Assembly: GCF_014197015.1 (NCBI RefSeq)
Contig: NZ_JACIET010000002.1
Span: 1,178,001 to 1,242,000, forward strand
Source of the DNA: Niveibacterium umoris
GTDB lineage: Bacteria > Pseudomonadota > Gammaproteobacteria > Burkholderiales > Rhodocyclaceae
Direction of reading: 5' to 3'
DNA: 64,000 bases
Positions 32,847 through 44,701 of this stretch are shown here, piece after piece; the stretch's first letter is position 1; every line of letters begins with the position of its first letter. Position numbers and translations under genes: made by a program. The notes below the pieces were generated by a model. The model was not told where the DNA came from, made no database searches, and worked only from the letters and a program-made list of their open reading frames with translations.

Positions 32847-33015
32847 GGTCGTGTCTCCCTGAAGTCGGTCGCGCAGGGCAAGCGCCGGCGCGCTGGTAGC
32901 CAAGATGGTAGAACGGTTCACGGCGGAACGGATCTGCGCCATGTCACATCCGTCGTCGGGCGGCACCTTCAACCTGCGATAATCGCGGCTGTTTCCGCAG
33001 CAGATGCCTTAGCCC

Positions 33016-35415
<2,400 letters not shown>

Positions 35416-35419
35416 GTAA

Positions 35420-35920
35420 GTGGGGCGGCTGATCATCCTGACCGGCGCGCCCAACGCCGGCAAGACGACGGTGGCGGGCCTGCTGAAGGCGCAGTGCGCG
35501 CGCCTCGCGGTGATCGAGGTCGATGACCTGCGCGCCTGCATTGCATGGATGCCGCTTGCCGAAGCGGTGCCGCTCAACCTGATCAACGCGTGCGACGTCG
35601 CGAACAACTTTCTGGCGCACGGGCTGGATGTGCTGTTCGTGTATCCGCTGTCCGACGCCGACTTCACGTTCATCCGCCCGCGCTTCGAACCCGATCAGGA
35701 AATCCTCAGCGTTGCGCTGTGGTGTGCGCCCGACGTGAACGCCGAATCCCGCGGATCGCGGGTCCTGTCGGGCTGGGAGCGCGAGCGTATCCGGTGGATG
35801 CACGGCGAGGGCATGGCGCGTCCGCGCTTCGCGCAACTCGTGGACACCACCGACATCAGCGCCCAAGCCGCCGCAGACACGGTGAAACGCATCTGTGCGC
35901 TTGCTTCTGCGGCAGAGTGA
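35420..35920 (+). CDS. P-loop NTPase, small-molecule kinase-like
   Basis: 166 residues from a GTG at 35420, four bases after parC, so probably co-transcribed. Walker A is GAPNAGKTTV (about residues 9-18); the following VIEVDDLRACIAWMP has the acidic pair seen in AAA_33/zeta-toxin-like or cytidylate-kinase-like P-loop enzymes. An Arg-rich lid helix (SGWERERIRWMHGEGMARPRF) lies near 117-137. The substrate is unknown. The family often phosphorylates nucleotides, antibiotics or sugars. Confidence 0.7.
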   Translation: MGRLIILTGAPNAGKTTVAGLLKAQCARLAVIEVDDLRACIAWMPLAEAVPLNLINACDVANNFLAHGLDVLFVYPLSDADFTFIRPRFEPDQEILSVALWCAPDVNAESRGSRVLSGWERERIRWMHGEGMARPRFAQLVDTTDISAQAAADTVKRICALASAAE

Positions 35921-36038
35921 TCTGCGTCTGAACTGTTGGGCTGGCTACGCCCTAGCGCCGAGCCGACTCACGCGCGTGGCGTGGGTTGTCTTGCTGGCAG
36001 GCTGGATGTGGGCGTCGCGAATGTCGGAGGCCTTCCGT

Positions 36039-36061
36039 CGGTGCGGGGATCGCCCGCACCG
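36039..36061 (+). terminator. Hairpin downstream of the parC/P-loop transcript
   Basis: CGGTGCGGG (36039-36047) pairs with CCCGCACCG (36053-36061) across a 5-base loop. There is no T-run; it may be a factor-assisted or stalling hairpin. Confidence 0.4.
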
Positions 36062-36109
36062 TACGGGTTGGCCGGACGTGCAATTCGCGCCCTTGTCCGA
36101 TGACGAAAA

Positions 36110-36130
36110 CGGGCCGCGAAATGCGGCCCG
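36110..36130 (-). terminator. Intrinsic terminator after the 46-residue membrane protein gene
   Basis: CGGGCCGC (36110-36117) pairs with GCGGCCCG (36123-36130); on the minus strand it is followed by TTTTCG. It lies 33 bases past the stop of the small gene, supporting that gene as a transcription unit. Confidence 0.75.
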
Positions 36131-36163
36131 TGTGTTTATCCCCGCCGCGAGGGGCGGGGGCGG

Positions 36164-36304
36164 TCATACCAGGAATAAGGCCAAGCCAAAGCAGGCCCAT
36201 CCGGCCATCAGGATTGCGTTGATCGCGGTGTCCATCTTGCCGGGCTTGGGTACCCAATAGGGCAGGTCCGCGTGGTCTTCGGTGATATCGGGTATGTGGG
36301 TCAT
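36164..36304 (-). CDS. Small single-pass membrane protein (46 residues), unknown function
   Basis: ATG at 36304, with GGAG nine bases before it. The protein has a polar acidic N-terminal half (MTHIPDITEDHADLPYW), a basic hinge VPKPGKMD, and one C-terminal membrane helix (about residues 27-46, ending FGLALFLV). I do not recognise a family. A ribosome-binding site, a structured leader and a good terminator make it a real gene rather than chance. It may associate with a larger membrane complex. Confidence 0.62.
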   Translation of the reverse strand: MTHIPDITEDHADLPYWVPKPGKMDTAINAILMAGWACFGLALFLV

Positions 36305-36358
36305 GGTGTTGCACTCCATGGGCAACGCGGCTGCTCCCGCCGCGCGCAAGCACGCAGC

Positions 36359-36382
36359 TCAGCCGCCTGGAAAGGGCTTCAT
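36359..36382 (-). CDS. Candidate leader peptide MKPFPGG upstream of the small membrane protein
   Basis: ATG at 36382 follows AGGAAG at about 5 bases; the ORF is seven codons plus TGA. Its stop region (36360-36366) can pair with 36327-36333 (7 bp), so a ribosome here would open that stem, 20 to 30 bases before the ribosome-binding site of the 46-residue gene. This is the arrangement of translational attenuators. It could be chance at this length. Confidence 0.35.
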   Translation of the reverse strand: MKPFPGG

Positions 36383-36467
36383 GAGTTCTTCCTGGGTTTA
36401 GGGGTGATGCGCAGTAGCACTGCCCGATTGTGTCGAGCAGCCGGCTGCGTGTGAAAGGTCCGGGAGA

Positions 36468-36547
36468 GCTTCCGAACAACCGTTAGGGTTGGGCGGCAAG
36501 GCCGCCGGAAGCAGAAAAAGAAACAACCCGACCCGTTCGTCAGTATA
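36468..36547 (-). ncRNA. Structured 5' leader element: compact three-way junction with upstream -10
   Basis: Three nested perfect stems fill 45 bases: outer GCTTCC (36468-36473)/GGAAGC (36507-36512), enclosing CAACC/GGTTG (36477-36481, 36487-36491) and GGCGGC/GCCGCC (36492-36497, 36501-36506) with almost no unpaired bases at the junction. A good -10, TATACT, lies at 36547-36542 on the minus strand, with a T-rich stretch between. It precedes the leader peptide and small membrane gene. It could be a cis-regulatory RNA; the class is unknown to me. It fills the 356-base gap 36305-36660. Confidence 0.4.
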
Positions 36548-36660
36548 GGAAACCGACACGCGATTTCCAGCCTGTTTTCGAAGCTGGGGCCTCGCTCAGC
36601 GGTGTCCTGTACAAGGTCGCGATTGACGCTACCCGACGCCAGGTGCCGCGGCGGGTTGGA

Positions 36661-38472
36661 TCAGCCCTCGCTCGCCTGTGGCGCCACCTTCAGCACTTCA
36701 TCCAGCGTCGTCGCACCGGCCGCCACCTTCATCGCGCCTGAGACCCGTAGCGGCTTCATGCCTTCGCGGTAGGCCAATTCTCGGATCGCAGCGAGGTCGG
36801 CCTCTCGGGTGACCAGTTGCCGCAGGGCGGGATTCATCAGCAGGATTTCGTACAGGCCAATTCGGCCGGAAAAACCGGTCATGCGGCATTCGAGGCAGCC
36901 GACGGCGCGATGGATCTGAGCGGGGCGGTTGGCGCGAAACGGGGCGACCAGTGCGTCCCACAGGGCGGCCTCGTCGTCCTGTACCGCGGCGGGCTGTTTG
37001 CAGTGGGGGCAGAGCGTGCGCGCGAGGCGCTGCGCCATCACGCCGAGCAGGGTGGCGGAGAGCAGGTAGGGCGGCACGCCCAGATCGAGCATGCGGGTGA
37101 TCGCGGCCGGCGCGTCGTTGGTGTGCAACGTCGACAGTACCAGGTGGCCGGTGAGCGCCGCCTGGATCGCCATCTCGGCGGTTTCCAGATCGCGGATCTC
37201 GCCGATCATGATGATGTCCGGGTCCTGCCGCAGCAGCGCGCGCACGCCGTCGGCGAAGCCGAGGTCGATCGAGGGCTGCACCTGCATCTGGTTGAAAGCC
37301 GGCTCGACCATCTCGATCGGGTCTTCGATCGTGCAGACGTTCACCTCTGGGGTGGCAAGGTGTTTCAAGGTCGAGTACAGCGTGGTGGTCTTGCCCGAGC
37401 CGGTCGGCCCGGTGACCAGGATGATGCCGTTGGGCTGACGCACCATCGCGTTCCAGCGCGACTGATCGTCATCGGTGAAACCGAGTTCCGAGAAATTGCG
37501 GACCAGCACCTCGGGGTCGAAGATCCGCATCACCAGTTTCTCGCCAAAGGCAGTGGGCAGCGTCGAGAGCCGCAACTCGATCTCGTTGCCCAGCGGCGTG
37601 CGGGTCTTCACGCGACCGTCCTGCGGGCGGCGCTTCTCGATCACGTCCATGCGGCCGAGCAGCTTGATGCGGCTGGTCATCGCAGTGAGCACCGACATCG
37701 GTAACTGGTAAACCTGATGCAGCACGCCGTCGATGCGGAAGCGCACCAGGCCGATCTCGCGTCGCGGTTCGATATGGATGTCCGATGCGCGCTGCTCGAA
37801 AGCGTATTGCCACAGCCAGTCGACGATGTGGACGATGTGCTGTTCGTTGGCGTCGAACTCGCGCCGTGTGCGGCCGAGCTCGACGAGTTGTTCGAGATTG
37901 GCGATGCCGGGCGCGGTGCCGCTGGCGGATGCGCTCTTGACCGAGCGCGCCAGATTGTAGAACTCGACCTGGAAGCGCTCGATATCGAGCGGGTTGGCAA
38001 GCACGCAGCGGATCTCCTTGCGCAGGATCGGCTGCAACTCTTTCTCCCAGTCCCGCAGGAAGGGCTCGGCGGTTGCGATCACCACCTCGCGCGGCGTCAC
38101 CTCTACCGGCAGCACCCGGCGCCGCGTCGCGTAGGCATTCGACATCACACTGGTGATCGCCGAGAAGTCGATCTTCAGTGGGTCGATGTGCAGGTAAGGG
38201 ATGCCAAGTACGCCGGCGAGCCACTCGGTCAGCGTTTCCAGATCGAGCAGGCGATGCGGCGCGCGGCGCGACTTCCAGCTCATGTCGGCCACCACCACCA
38301 GCGGGTGCGCGTGGCTGTGGCGTGCGCTCTGCGTGGCCCGCAGCAGGTCCGCATCGGCTTGCTCGATCTGCCCGTCGGTCACCAGCAGGGACAGGACTCT
38401 CGCGAGCGTCAGGCGGCCCTCATGGCTGGGTGCGGCATGTGGCTTGGAATGCTCGGCGGACTTGGCGTTCAT
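36661..38472 (-). CDS. GspE/PilB-family secretion or pilus assembly ATPase
   Basis: 603 residues taking ATG at 38472; a longer frame to 38601 would run into the nap terminator hairpin, so it is rejected. The N-terminal half contains a MshEN-like adaptor region (GRLTLARVLSLLVTDGQ, IPYLHIDPLKIDFSAI). The ATPase core has GPTGSGKTTTLYS (Walker A), the Asp box CTIEDPIEMVEPAF, GEIRDLETAEMAIQAALTGH (Walker B) and the His box STLHTND, plus a zinc site CPHC...CLEC. Such hexameric ATPases power type II secretion or type IV pilus extension. It stands alone here, so the machinery it serves is unknown. Confidence 0.88.
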   Translation of the reverse strand: MNAKSAEHSKPHAAPSHEGRLTLARVLSLLVTDGQIEQADADLLRATQSARHSHAHPLVVVADMSWKSRRAPHRLLDLETLTEWLAGVLGIPYLHIDPLKIDFSAITSVMSNAYATRRRVLPVEVTPREVVIATAEPFLRDWEKELQPILRKEIRCVLANPLDIERFQVEFYNLARSVKSASASGTAPGIANLEQLVELGRTRREFDANEQHIVHIVDWLWQYAFEQRASDIHIEPRREIGLVRFRIDGVLHQVYQLPMSVLTAMTSRIKLLGRMDVIEKRRPQDGRVKTRTPLGNEIELRLSTLPTAFGEKLVMRIFDPEVLVRNFSELGFTDDDQSRWNAMVRQPNGIILVTGPTGSGKTTTLYSTLKHLATPEVNVCTIEDPIEMVEPAFNQMQVQPSIDLGFADGVRALLRQDPDIIMIGEIRDLETAEMAIQAALTGHLVLSTLHTNDAPAAITRMLDLGVPPYLLSATLLGVMAQRLARTLCPHCKQPAAVQDDEAALWDALVAPFRANRPAQIHRAVGCLECRMTGFSGRIGLYEILLMNPALRQLVTREADLAAIRELAYREGMKPLRVSGAMKVAAGATTLDEVLKVAPQASEG

Positions 38473-38591
38473 GGTGCGGCGCTTTGCGGGGTTGGGCGTC
38501 CGCACAGTCTGCCTTAACTTCGGGTTTTCGAATCGGCGCGTTACGTCAAATGACGGCGATTCCTGTTTGATGGGCGGTAGCGAAAAGGAAA

Positions 38592-38611
38592 GGGGCCGCA
38601 TGAGCGGCCCC
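38592..38611 (-). terminator. Intrinsic terminator of the nap operon
   Basis: GGGGCCGC (38592-38599) pairs with GCGGCCCC (38604-38611) around a 4-base loop; on the minus strand it is followed by CTTTCCTTTTC. It lies 24 bases past the napC stop. Confidence 0.82.
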
Positions 38612-38635
38612 GGTGAGTAGCTGATCGGCCTGCGC

Positions 38636-39295
38636 TCAGTGCTGACTTTGCGCGGCGGCGGCCTCGGCGGCTGGCTTGGGCGGATGGAACACTTCCGGCG
38701 CCGCGCCGTTCTTGTTCGCGCCGATGGCTTGCTCGACCGGCGGCAGCGTGTGGGCGATGCCCTTGTGGCAGTCGATGCAGGTCATGCCCTGTGTGAAGGC
38801 GTCCTGGTGCATGCGCGACGAGCGGCGGCCCTGCTCGGCGTAGTCCATGAACTGGAAGTTGTGGCAGTTGCGGCATTCCTGCGAGTCGTTCTTCTTCATC
38901 CGGGCCCATTCGTGCTGGGCGAGCGTCAGTCGCTTTGCGTTGAATTTCTCGGGCGTGTCGATCGAGCCGAGCACCTTGTGCAGCACTTCGTTCGAGGCCT
39001 GGATCTTGCGGATGATCTTCGGTACCCATTCCTTCGGCACATGGCAGTCGGGGCAGGTGGCGCGCACGCCGGTGCGGTTCTGGTAGTGGATGGTGTTGCG
39101 GTATTCCTGATAGACGTTGTCCTGCATTTCGTGGCACGAGATGCAGAACTGCTCGCGGTTGGTCGCCTCCATCGCGGTGTTGAAGCCGCCCCAGAACACG
39201 ATGCCGGCGACGAAGACCATCGCGACGAGGCCCAGCCCCGCCGCACGCATGCGGGTCCAGACGCGACGCGGTGCGCTTTGTTGTTGTTCGCTCAT
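38636..39295 (-). CDS. napC: NapC/NirT-type tetraheme quinol dehydrogenase
   Basis: 219 residues, ATG at 39295. One N-terminal membrane anchor (about residues 18-38, [17 protein letters not shown]) and four heme motifs CISCH, CPDCH, CRNCH and CIDCH. It takes electrons from the quinol pool and passes them to NapB in the periplasm. The C-terminal tail is Ala/Pro-rich ([15 protein letters not shown]). Last gene of the operon, 24 bases after napB. Confidence 0.95.
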   Translation of the reverse strand: MSEQQQSAPRRVWTRMRAAGLGLVAMVFVAGIVFWGGFNTAMEATNREQFCISCHEMQDNVYQEYRNTIHYQNRTGVRATCPDCHVPKEWVPKIIRKIQASNEVLHKVLGSIDTPEKFNAKRLTLAQHEWARMKKNDSQECRNCHNFQFMDYAEQGRRSSRMHQDAFTQGMTCIDCHKGIAHTLPPVEQAIGANKNGAAPEVFHPPKPAAEAAAAQSQH

Positions 39296-39319
39296 GCGTC
39301 CTCCTGTGGTGTGGTGGGC

Positions 39320-39775
39320 TTACTGCAGGCCGGTGGATTTCTGGAAGGTGTTGCCGACCAGCGGCCGCGCATCGGTCTGTGCGACATGGCACTGCACACA
39401 GAAGTAGCGGCGCGTCGAAACGCCAGCGAGTTCGTGGCCATCGCGGTCGCGGAAGTGGGTGACGGATATCTTCGTGGCGCCGGTTTCCTGGGCACGACTC
39501 CAGGAATGGCAGTCGAGGCATTTGTTGAAGTTCTTCGTGATCTGGTAGTTGCGGATGTCGTGCGGAATCAGCGGCGGCTGCTGCACGAAGTCGCGCGGCA
39601 GCGCGCCCCGGTCGTTCGGGACCTTGGGCACATCGGGCTCCAGCGACGGCCCGATGACGTCGGTGCCGCGCAGGCTTCTGACCGCAACCTGCGTATCGGC
39701 GGCCTGGATCGGCAGGGCGAAGGCGAGCGTGGCGGCCAGCGCAAGGCAAAGAGAGGCTACTTTTCTGATTGTCAT
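39320..39775 (-). CDS. napB: Periplasmic nitrate reductase small diheme subunit
   Basis: 151 residues from ATG at 39775, four bases overlapping the napH stop (ATGA), with AGGAGCG upstream. Signal peptide ends IQAA. Two c-heme motifs, CLDCH and CVQCH, with the characteristic PPLIPHDIRNYQIT segment ahead of the first. It accepts electrons from NapC and feeds NapA. Confidence 0.96.
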   Translation of the reverse strand: MTIRKVASLCLALAATLAFALPIQAADTQVAVRSLRGTDVIGPSLEPDVPKVPNDRGALPRDFVQQPPLIPHDIRNYQITKNFNKCLDCHSWSRAQETGATKISVTHFRDRDGHELAGVSTRRYFCVQCHVAQTDARPLVGNTFQKSTGLQ

Positions 39776-40650
39776 GATTCGCTCCTGTTGAATCGGGTCG
39801 TCATCGCGAAAACGTCCTTGCTGCAGATGTCGATGCAGCGGCCGCAACTGGTGCAGGCGGGCGCCAGGATGAGTGGATGGGTCTGGCCTTCGCGCTTGAG
39901 CGCGGGGCGGATGACGTGGGGTTCGGGGCAGACTGCGAAGCAGTCCATGCAGTCGTCGCAGGCGCGGCGCTTCGGTGCGCTGACGCGCAGCAGGGCGGTG
40001 TGGCCAAGAAATGCATAGAAGGCGCCGACCGGGCACAGGTGGCCGCACCAGCCGCGCGGCGCGACCAGCAGGTCGTAAGCGAACACCGCTGCGACGATGC
40101 CCCAGGCGAGTCCGCCGCCGAACACCAGCGCGCGGTGCAGCATCGTGACCGGGTTGACCCATTCCCAGGCGATCGTGCCGGTCAGCGCCGAGACGACGAG
40201 CACGACCGCCAGCAGCCAGCGGCGTGTCGCTTCCGGTGGCACTCGTCCGCCCTTGAGCCCGAGCCGGCGGCGCAGCGCGGCGGCCGCATCGGTAACGAGG
40301 TTGACCGGGCAGACCCAGCTGCAATACAGGCGGCCACCAACGGCGAGGTAGAAGGCGAGCACGATTGCCGCGCCGATCAGCGCGCTGCGGTCGGGCACAT
40401 GGCCGGCCGCAAGCGACTGCGCGAGGATCAGGGGATCGGTGAGTGGCAGCACGCCCAGCGTGAGGCTGGAAGCGAGGTTGCCCTTGACGATCCAGACGCC
40501 CGCCAGCGGCCCGAGCAGGAACAGCGCGAGCAGACCGAGCTGCGAGCCACGGCGCAGCAGCAGCCACTTGTGCGCGGGCCACCAGCCCTTGTCGGTGATC
40601 GCTTCGTCGCCGAGGCGCCTTGCGCTCGTCGGGGTGGATGTGGTGTTCAT
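39772..40650 (-). CDS. napH: Ferredoxin-type membrane protein of quinol oxidation
   Basis: 292 residues from ATG at 40650, which overlaps the napG stop (ATGA); a GTG at 40659 is an alternative. Four membrane helices with the two cytoplasmic Cys-x3-Cys-Pro motifs (CSWVCP, CGHLCP) and, at the C-terminus, two 4Fe-4S motifs ([24 protein letters not shown]). NapH with NapG forms a quinol dehydrogenase route to the periplasmic nitrate reductase, independent of or alongside NapC. Confidence 0.95.
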   Translation of the reverse strand: MNTTSTPTSARRLGDEAITDKGWWPAHKWLLLRRGSQLGLLALFLLGPLAGVWIVKGNLASSLTLGVLPLTDPLILAQSLAAGHVPDRSALIGAAIVLAFYLAVGGRLYCSWVCPVNLVTDAAAALRRRLGLKGGRVPPEATRRWLLAVVLVVSALTGTIAWEWVNPVTMLHRALVFGGGLAWGIVAAVFAYDLLVAPRGWCGHLCPVGAFYAFLGHTALLRVSAPKRRACDDCMDCFAVCPEPHVIRPALKREGQTHPLILAPACTSCGRCIDICSKDVFAMTTRFNRSES

Positions 40651-41459
40651 GGTGCCCACCCTGCAGGCAGGGATTGGCCCGCAGCCGCATCGACACCCGC
40701 GGTCGGTGCGCCAAGGTCGTCGCGACCGCGCACCGGCAGTTTGATTTGCTCACCGATCAGCGAGTGGCCGGCCCTCTCGCGCTCTTCCCAACCCTTGCGG
40801 TAGTGGGTGGCCGGCGCGCCCTGCGCCAGCTTGCGCGGCAGCACCTTGATCGCCGCTTCCGGCAGCACGCAGGATTTCTCGCACTTGCCGCAACCCGTAC
40901 AGGCATCGGAATGCACGGTCGGCAGCAGCATCGCGTGGCGGTCGCTGCGCGGGTTGTGTTTCGTCTCGAGCGTGATCGCCTTGTCGATCGCCGGGCATAC
41001 GCGGTAGCACACGTCGCAGCGCAGGCCGAGGAAATTGAGACAGTGCTCCTGGTCGATCAGCACCGCCAGCCCCATCTGTGCCTTGCTGATGTCGCTCAGC
41101 CCGTGGTCGAGCGCGCCGGTGGGGCAGGCCTTCACGCACGGGATGTTGTCGCACATCTCGCACGGCACCTTGCGCGCCTCGAAATACGGCGTGCCACTCG
41201 CGACGGTGTCGCCCGGCGTGGCGAGCTTCAAGGTGTCGAAGGGGCAGTCGCGCACACACAGGCCGCAACGCACGCAGCTTGCAAGGAAATCGGCCTCTGT
41301 CAGCGCACCGGGCGGGCGCAGCGCGGTGGCGGGCAATGCGCGCGCCTGTTGCGCGTAAAGGCCGAGCCCCAGGCCGAGCACGCAAGCGCCACCGGCCGCC
41401 CCTGCAGCGGTCTGCAGGAAGCGGCGGCGGTCGAAGGCGGTGCGTGCGCTTGGGCTCAC
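40647..41459 (-). CDS. napG: Ferredoxin-type protein, quinol dehydrogenase periplasmic component
   Basis: 270 residues taking GTG at 41459, which gives a compact twin-arginine signal ([11 protein letters not shown]); an ATG at 41567 would add 36 atypical residues. Four 4Fe-4S clusters are encoded: [35 protein letters not shown] and [11 protein letters not shown]. Exported folded through Tat and coupled to NapH. A 132-base gap separates it from napA with no gene in it. The start codon is less certain because no strong ribosome-binding site is seen. Confidence 0.92.
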   Translation of the reverse strand: MSPSARTAFDRRRFLQTAAGAAGGACVLGLGLGLYAQQARALPATALRPPGALTEADFLASCVRCGLCVRDCPFDTLKLATPGDTVASGTPYFEARKVPCEMCDNIPCVKACPTGALDHGLSDISKAQMGLAVLIDQEHCLNFLGLRCDVCYRVCPAIDKAITLETKHNPRSDRHAMLLPTVHSDACTGCGKCEKSCVLPEAAIKVLPRKLAQGAPATHYRKGWEERERAGHSLIGEQIKLPVRGRDDLGAPTAGVDAAAGQSLPAGWAP

Positions 41460-41591
41460 GATGGCAGGCGATCGGTCGAGTGGGTGAAGGGCGCCTTGCT
41501 GGCGTAGATCCGTGCGGCGCCGTCGCGCTGGTGTGCGGCGGGCGCGCACGGGATCAATCGCGTGCAATGCGCTGCATCGGTTCGCTTGGGC

Positions 41592-44150
41592 TCAGGCTTT
41601 CACCACCTTCACGGCGCACTTCTTGAAGTCCGTCTGCTTCGAGATCGGGCAGGTGGCGTCCAGCGTGAGCTTGTTGACCAGTCGGCCTTCGTCGAAGAAG
41701 GGGATGAAGATCAGCCCCATCGGTGGCTTGTTGCGGCCGCGGGTTTCCAGCAGCGCGACGATGTCGCCGCGGCGCGAGATGACCTTGCAGCGCATGCCGC
41801 GCTGCAAGCCACGCTTCTTCGCGTCGTCCGGGTGCATGAAGATCACCGCTTCCGGCACCGCCTTGTGCAATTCGGCGACACGGCGCGTCATCGTGCCGGT
41901 GTGCCAGTGCTCCAGCACGCGGCCAGTGCACAGCCACATGTCGAACTCGGCGTCCGGCTTCTCGGGCGGATCCTGGTAGGGCAGCGCGAAGACCACCGCC
42001 TTGCCATCCTTCTGACCGTAGAACTTGATGCCTTCGCCCTTCTTGACGTACGGGTCGTAGCCTTCGCGATAGCGCCACAGGGTTTCCTTGCCATCGACGA
42101 CTGGCCAGCGCAGGCCGCGTGCCTTGTGATAGACGTCAAACGCGGCAAGGTCGTGACCATGGCCGCGGCCGAACTGCGCGTATTCCTCGAACAACCCCTT
42201 CTGCAGGTAGAAGCCGAAGGCCGTCGCTTCGTTGTTGGAATAGCCCTTGATCGCGTGGCCGTTCACCTTCTCGAGTTCGGCGAGCGGGAACTTGTTGACC
42301 ACCTTGTTCGCGTACAGCACGTCGTACAGCGTCTTGCCTTTGTATTCCGGCTTCTTTGCGATCAGCTCGGCTGGCCACACTTCTTCGACCTTGAAGCGCT
42401 TGGAGAACTCGACGAACTGCCACAGGTCAGAACGTGCCTCGCCCGGCGCCTGCACCTGCTGGCGCCAGAACTGCGTGCGGCGCTCGGCATTGCCGAAGGC
42501 GCCTTCCTTTTCGGTCCACATCGCGGCCGGCAGGATCAGGTCGGCCGACAGTGCAGACACCGTAGGGTAGGCGTCGGACACGACGACGAAGGCTTCCGGA
42601 TTCCGCCAGCCGGGGTAGATCTCGCCGTTGACGTTGGGCCCGGCCTGCATGTTGTTGGTGGTGCTGGTCCAGTAGCACTTCACCTTGCTGTCTTTCAGCG
42701 CGCGGCTCTGCGCCACGGCGTGCAGGCCGATCTTGTCGGGGATCGTGCCTTCCGGCAGTTGCCAGATCTCTTCCGCGTGCTTGCGGTGGTCCGGGTTGGT
42801 CACCAGCATGTCCGCCGGCAGGCGGTGCGCGAAGGTACCCACTTCCCGCGCGGTGCCGCAGGCCGATGGCTGGCCGGTCAGCGAGAAGGGGCCGTTGCCC
42901 GGCTCCGAGATCTTGCCCACCAGCAGATGCACGTTGTAGATCATGTTATTGACCCAGGTGCCGCGCGTGTGCTGGTTGAAGCCCATGGTCCAGAACGAAA
43001 CGACCTTGGTCTTCGGGTCGGCGTAGAGCTCGGCGAGTTTCTTCAGCCGATCGACCGGCACGCCCGAGAGCTTGCTGACCTTTTCCGCCGTGTACTCGGA
43101 GACGAACTTCGCGAACTCCTCGTAAGTGATCGGTGTCGCGTCGCTCGGATTGTTCTTCGGCTTGCCGTCGGCGCCGGGGTAGCCGTTGAACTTCGCGTCC
43201 TTCTCCAGCGCGTGGTTCGGACGCAGGCCGAAACCGATGTCGGTCTCACCGCGCTTGAAATTCACGTGCTCCTTGACGAAGGCCTTGTTGACCTTGCCCG
43301 TCTGGATGATGTGGTTGCAGATGAAGTTCAGGATCGCCAGATCGGTCTGCGGCGTGAAGATCATGCCGTTGTCGGCCAGCTCGAAACTGCGATGCTCGAA
43401 GGTCGACAGCACATGCACCTGGCAGTTCGGGTGCGAGAGGCGGCGGTCGGTGATGCGCGTCCACAGGATCGGGTGCATCTCCGCCATGTTCGAGCCCCAC
43501 AGCACGAAGGCGTCGGCGTTCTCGATGTCGTCGTAGCAGCCCATCGGCTCGTCCATGCCGAAGGTGCGCATGAAGCCGGTGACCGCGCTGGCCATGCAGT
43601 GGCGCGCGTTGGGGTCGATGTTGTTGGAGCGGAAGCCGGCCTTCATCAGCTTCGATGCGGCGTAGCCTTCCCAGATCGTCCATTGGCCGGACCCGAACAT
43701 CGCGATCGACGTGGGGCCCTTTTCCTTCAGGGCGGCTTTCCACTTTTCGGCCATGATGTCGAAGGCCTCGTTCCACGACACCTGAACGAACTCGCCGTTC
43801 TTGTCATAGACGCCATCCTTCTTGCGCAGCAGAGGCGTCGTCAGGCGGTCCGCGCCGTACATGATCTTCGACAGGAAGTAGCCCTTGATGCAGTTGAGGC
43901 CGCGGTTCACCTCGGCATCCGGGTCACCCTGCGTGGCGACCACCCGGCCGCCCTGCACGCCGACCAGCACCGAGCAGCCGGTGCCGCAGAAGCGGCAGGG
44001 CGCCTTGTCCCAGCGCAGGTTTGTATCAGGCGAGGCGGGCGCAGCAGCAGGCGCTGCATCTTTCTTCGGTGCGGCAAGGCTCAAGCCTGCCGAGGCCGCT
44101 GCGGCGGCCGCTGCGTTGGCCTTGATGAAGTCGCGTCGGGTGAGTGACAT
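41592..44150 (-). CDS. napA: Periplasmic nitrate reductase catalytic subunit
   Basis: 852 residues, ATG at 44150 with GGAGG six bases upstream. Tat signal LTRRDFIK. The 4Fe-4S ligands are Cys52, Cys55, Cys59 and Cys87 (CRFCGTGC ... NCIKGY). Cys185 in ARHCMASAV is the molybdenum ligand. Bis-MGD-binding loops are present through the C-terminal molydopterin dinucleotide domain ([19 protein letters not shown]). It reduces nitrate to nitrite in the periplasm. Length is close to the family norm. Confidence 0.97.
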   Translation of the reverse strand: MSLTRRDFIKANAAAAAAASAGLSLAAPKKDAAPAAAPASPDTNLRWDKAPCRFCGTGCSVLVGVQGGRVVATQGDPDAEVNRGLNCIKGYFLSKIMYGADRLTTPLLRKKDGVYDKNGEFVQVSWNEAFDIMAEKWKAALKEKGPTSIAMFGSGQWTIWEGYAASKLMKAGFRSNNIDPNARHCMASAVTGFMRTFGMDEPMGCYDDIENADAFVLWGSNMAEMHPILWTRITDRRLSHPNCQVHVLSTFEHRSFELADNGMIFTPQTDLAILNFICNHIIQTGKVNKAFVKEHVNFKRGETDIGFGLRPNHALEKDAKFNGYPGADGKPKNNPSDATPITYEEFAKFVSEYTAEKVSKLSGVPVDRLKKLAELYADPKTKVVSFWTMGFNQHTRGTWVNNMIYNVHLLVGKISEPGNGPFSLTGQPSACGTAREVGTFAHRLPADMLVTNPDHRKHAEEIWQLPEGTIPDKIGLHAVAQSRALKDSKVKCYWTSTTNNMQAGPNVNGEIYPGWRNPEAFVVVSDAYPTVSALSADLILPAAMWTEKEGAFGNAERRTQFWRQQVQAPGEARSDLWQFVEFSKRFKVEEVWPAELIAKKPEYKGKTLYDVLYANKVVNKFPLAELEKVNGHAIKGYSNNEATAFGFYLQKGLFEEYAQFGRGHGHDLAAFDVYHKARGLRWPVVDGKETLWRYREGYDPYVKKGEGIKFYGQKDGKAVVFALPYQDPPEKPDAEFDMWLCTGRVLEHWHTGTMTRRVAELHKAVPEAVIFMHPDDAKKRGLQRGMRCKVISRRGDIVALLETRGRNKPPMGLIFIPFFDEGRLVNKLTLDATCPISKQTDFKKCAVKVVKA

Positions 44151-44191
44151 GCTGCCTCCGGAGATGGGTTCTGGGTCGTGCGCGCGGTGCG

Positions 44192-44476
44192 TCATGCCGG
44201 GGTGGCAGACGCTCGCGACAGGTCGGGTGGATTGTCCGACGTGGCGTCGTCGGCGTATTCGTAGGCGAGGGTGGTGCACACCAGATGCGGCACCAGCTGA
44301 ACCTGCGTGAGCGTCTCGGTGGTGCCATGGCCGGGCAGGTCTTCGACCGTGACGACGAGCTTGCCTTCGCTGTCGTCACGCACGTGAAGCTCAACGCCGG
44401 GCAGTGCGGCAAGCGATGCACAGACGGCATCCAGATGCATCGGTTTTGCGCGCAGTACCAGCCCAACGATTCGCAT
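44192..44476 (-). CDS. napD: NapA Tat-signal chaperone
   Basis: 94 residues taking ATG at 44476, preceded by the purine stretch AAAGGGGCGGGG; the longer frame to 44632 runs through the promoter and is rejected. The ferredoxin-like NapD fold is shown by [29 protein letters not shown] and [10 protein letters not shown]. NapD holds the NapA signal peptide during cofactor insertion. First gene of the operon, so no napF or napE leads it here. Confidence 0.9.
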   Translation of the reverse strand: MRIVGLVLRAKPMHLDAVCASLAALPGVELHVRDDSEGKLVVTVEDLPGHGTTETLTQVQLVPHLVCTTLAYEYADDATSDNPPDLSRASATPA

Positions 44477-44603
44477 ATCCCCGCCCCTTTGTCTTTGCCG
44501 CGGCATCGCTATGGCGGATGCCTGGACACGCAGGGTGGCGCTCAGCCGGAACGCGCGTGGTTTCAGCGCGCGTGACGGCCATGCTCCACCTTGGTGCGTC
44601 TGG

Positions 44604-44646
44604 ATTGGACGCGTGACAACCCGGCGCGGCATTGACCGGCGTCAAT
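44604..44646 (-). promoter_or_regulatory. Palindromic FNR/NnrR-like site and -10 of the nap operon
   Basis: ATTGACCGGCGTCAAT (44631-44646) is a perfect 16-base palindrome with the FNR-family half-sites TTGAC and GTCAA separated by four bases. On the minus strand TCCAAT (44609-44604) is at -10 position, with the box centre 41.5 bp upstream of the implied start (44597). This is class II activator geometry. The GTCAA rather than ATCAA half-sites may favour a Dnr/NnrR-type member. Regulation is inferred. Confidence 0.6.
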
Positions 44647-44701
44647 GCGGCGACATTAGGCCTTACAGATCAAAGGGTTATTGTGCGACGCAAAAAGGCG
44701 T

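Noticed and set aside
38473-38601. Longer GspE/PilB-type start at 38601
   Set aside because: It overlaps the nap terminator hairpin and adds a non-conserved tail.
41562-44147. 861-codon plus-strand open frame opposite napA
   Set aside because: napA has all cofactor ligands on the minus strand; the antisense frame shows no domain.
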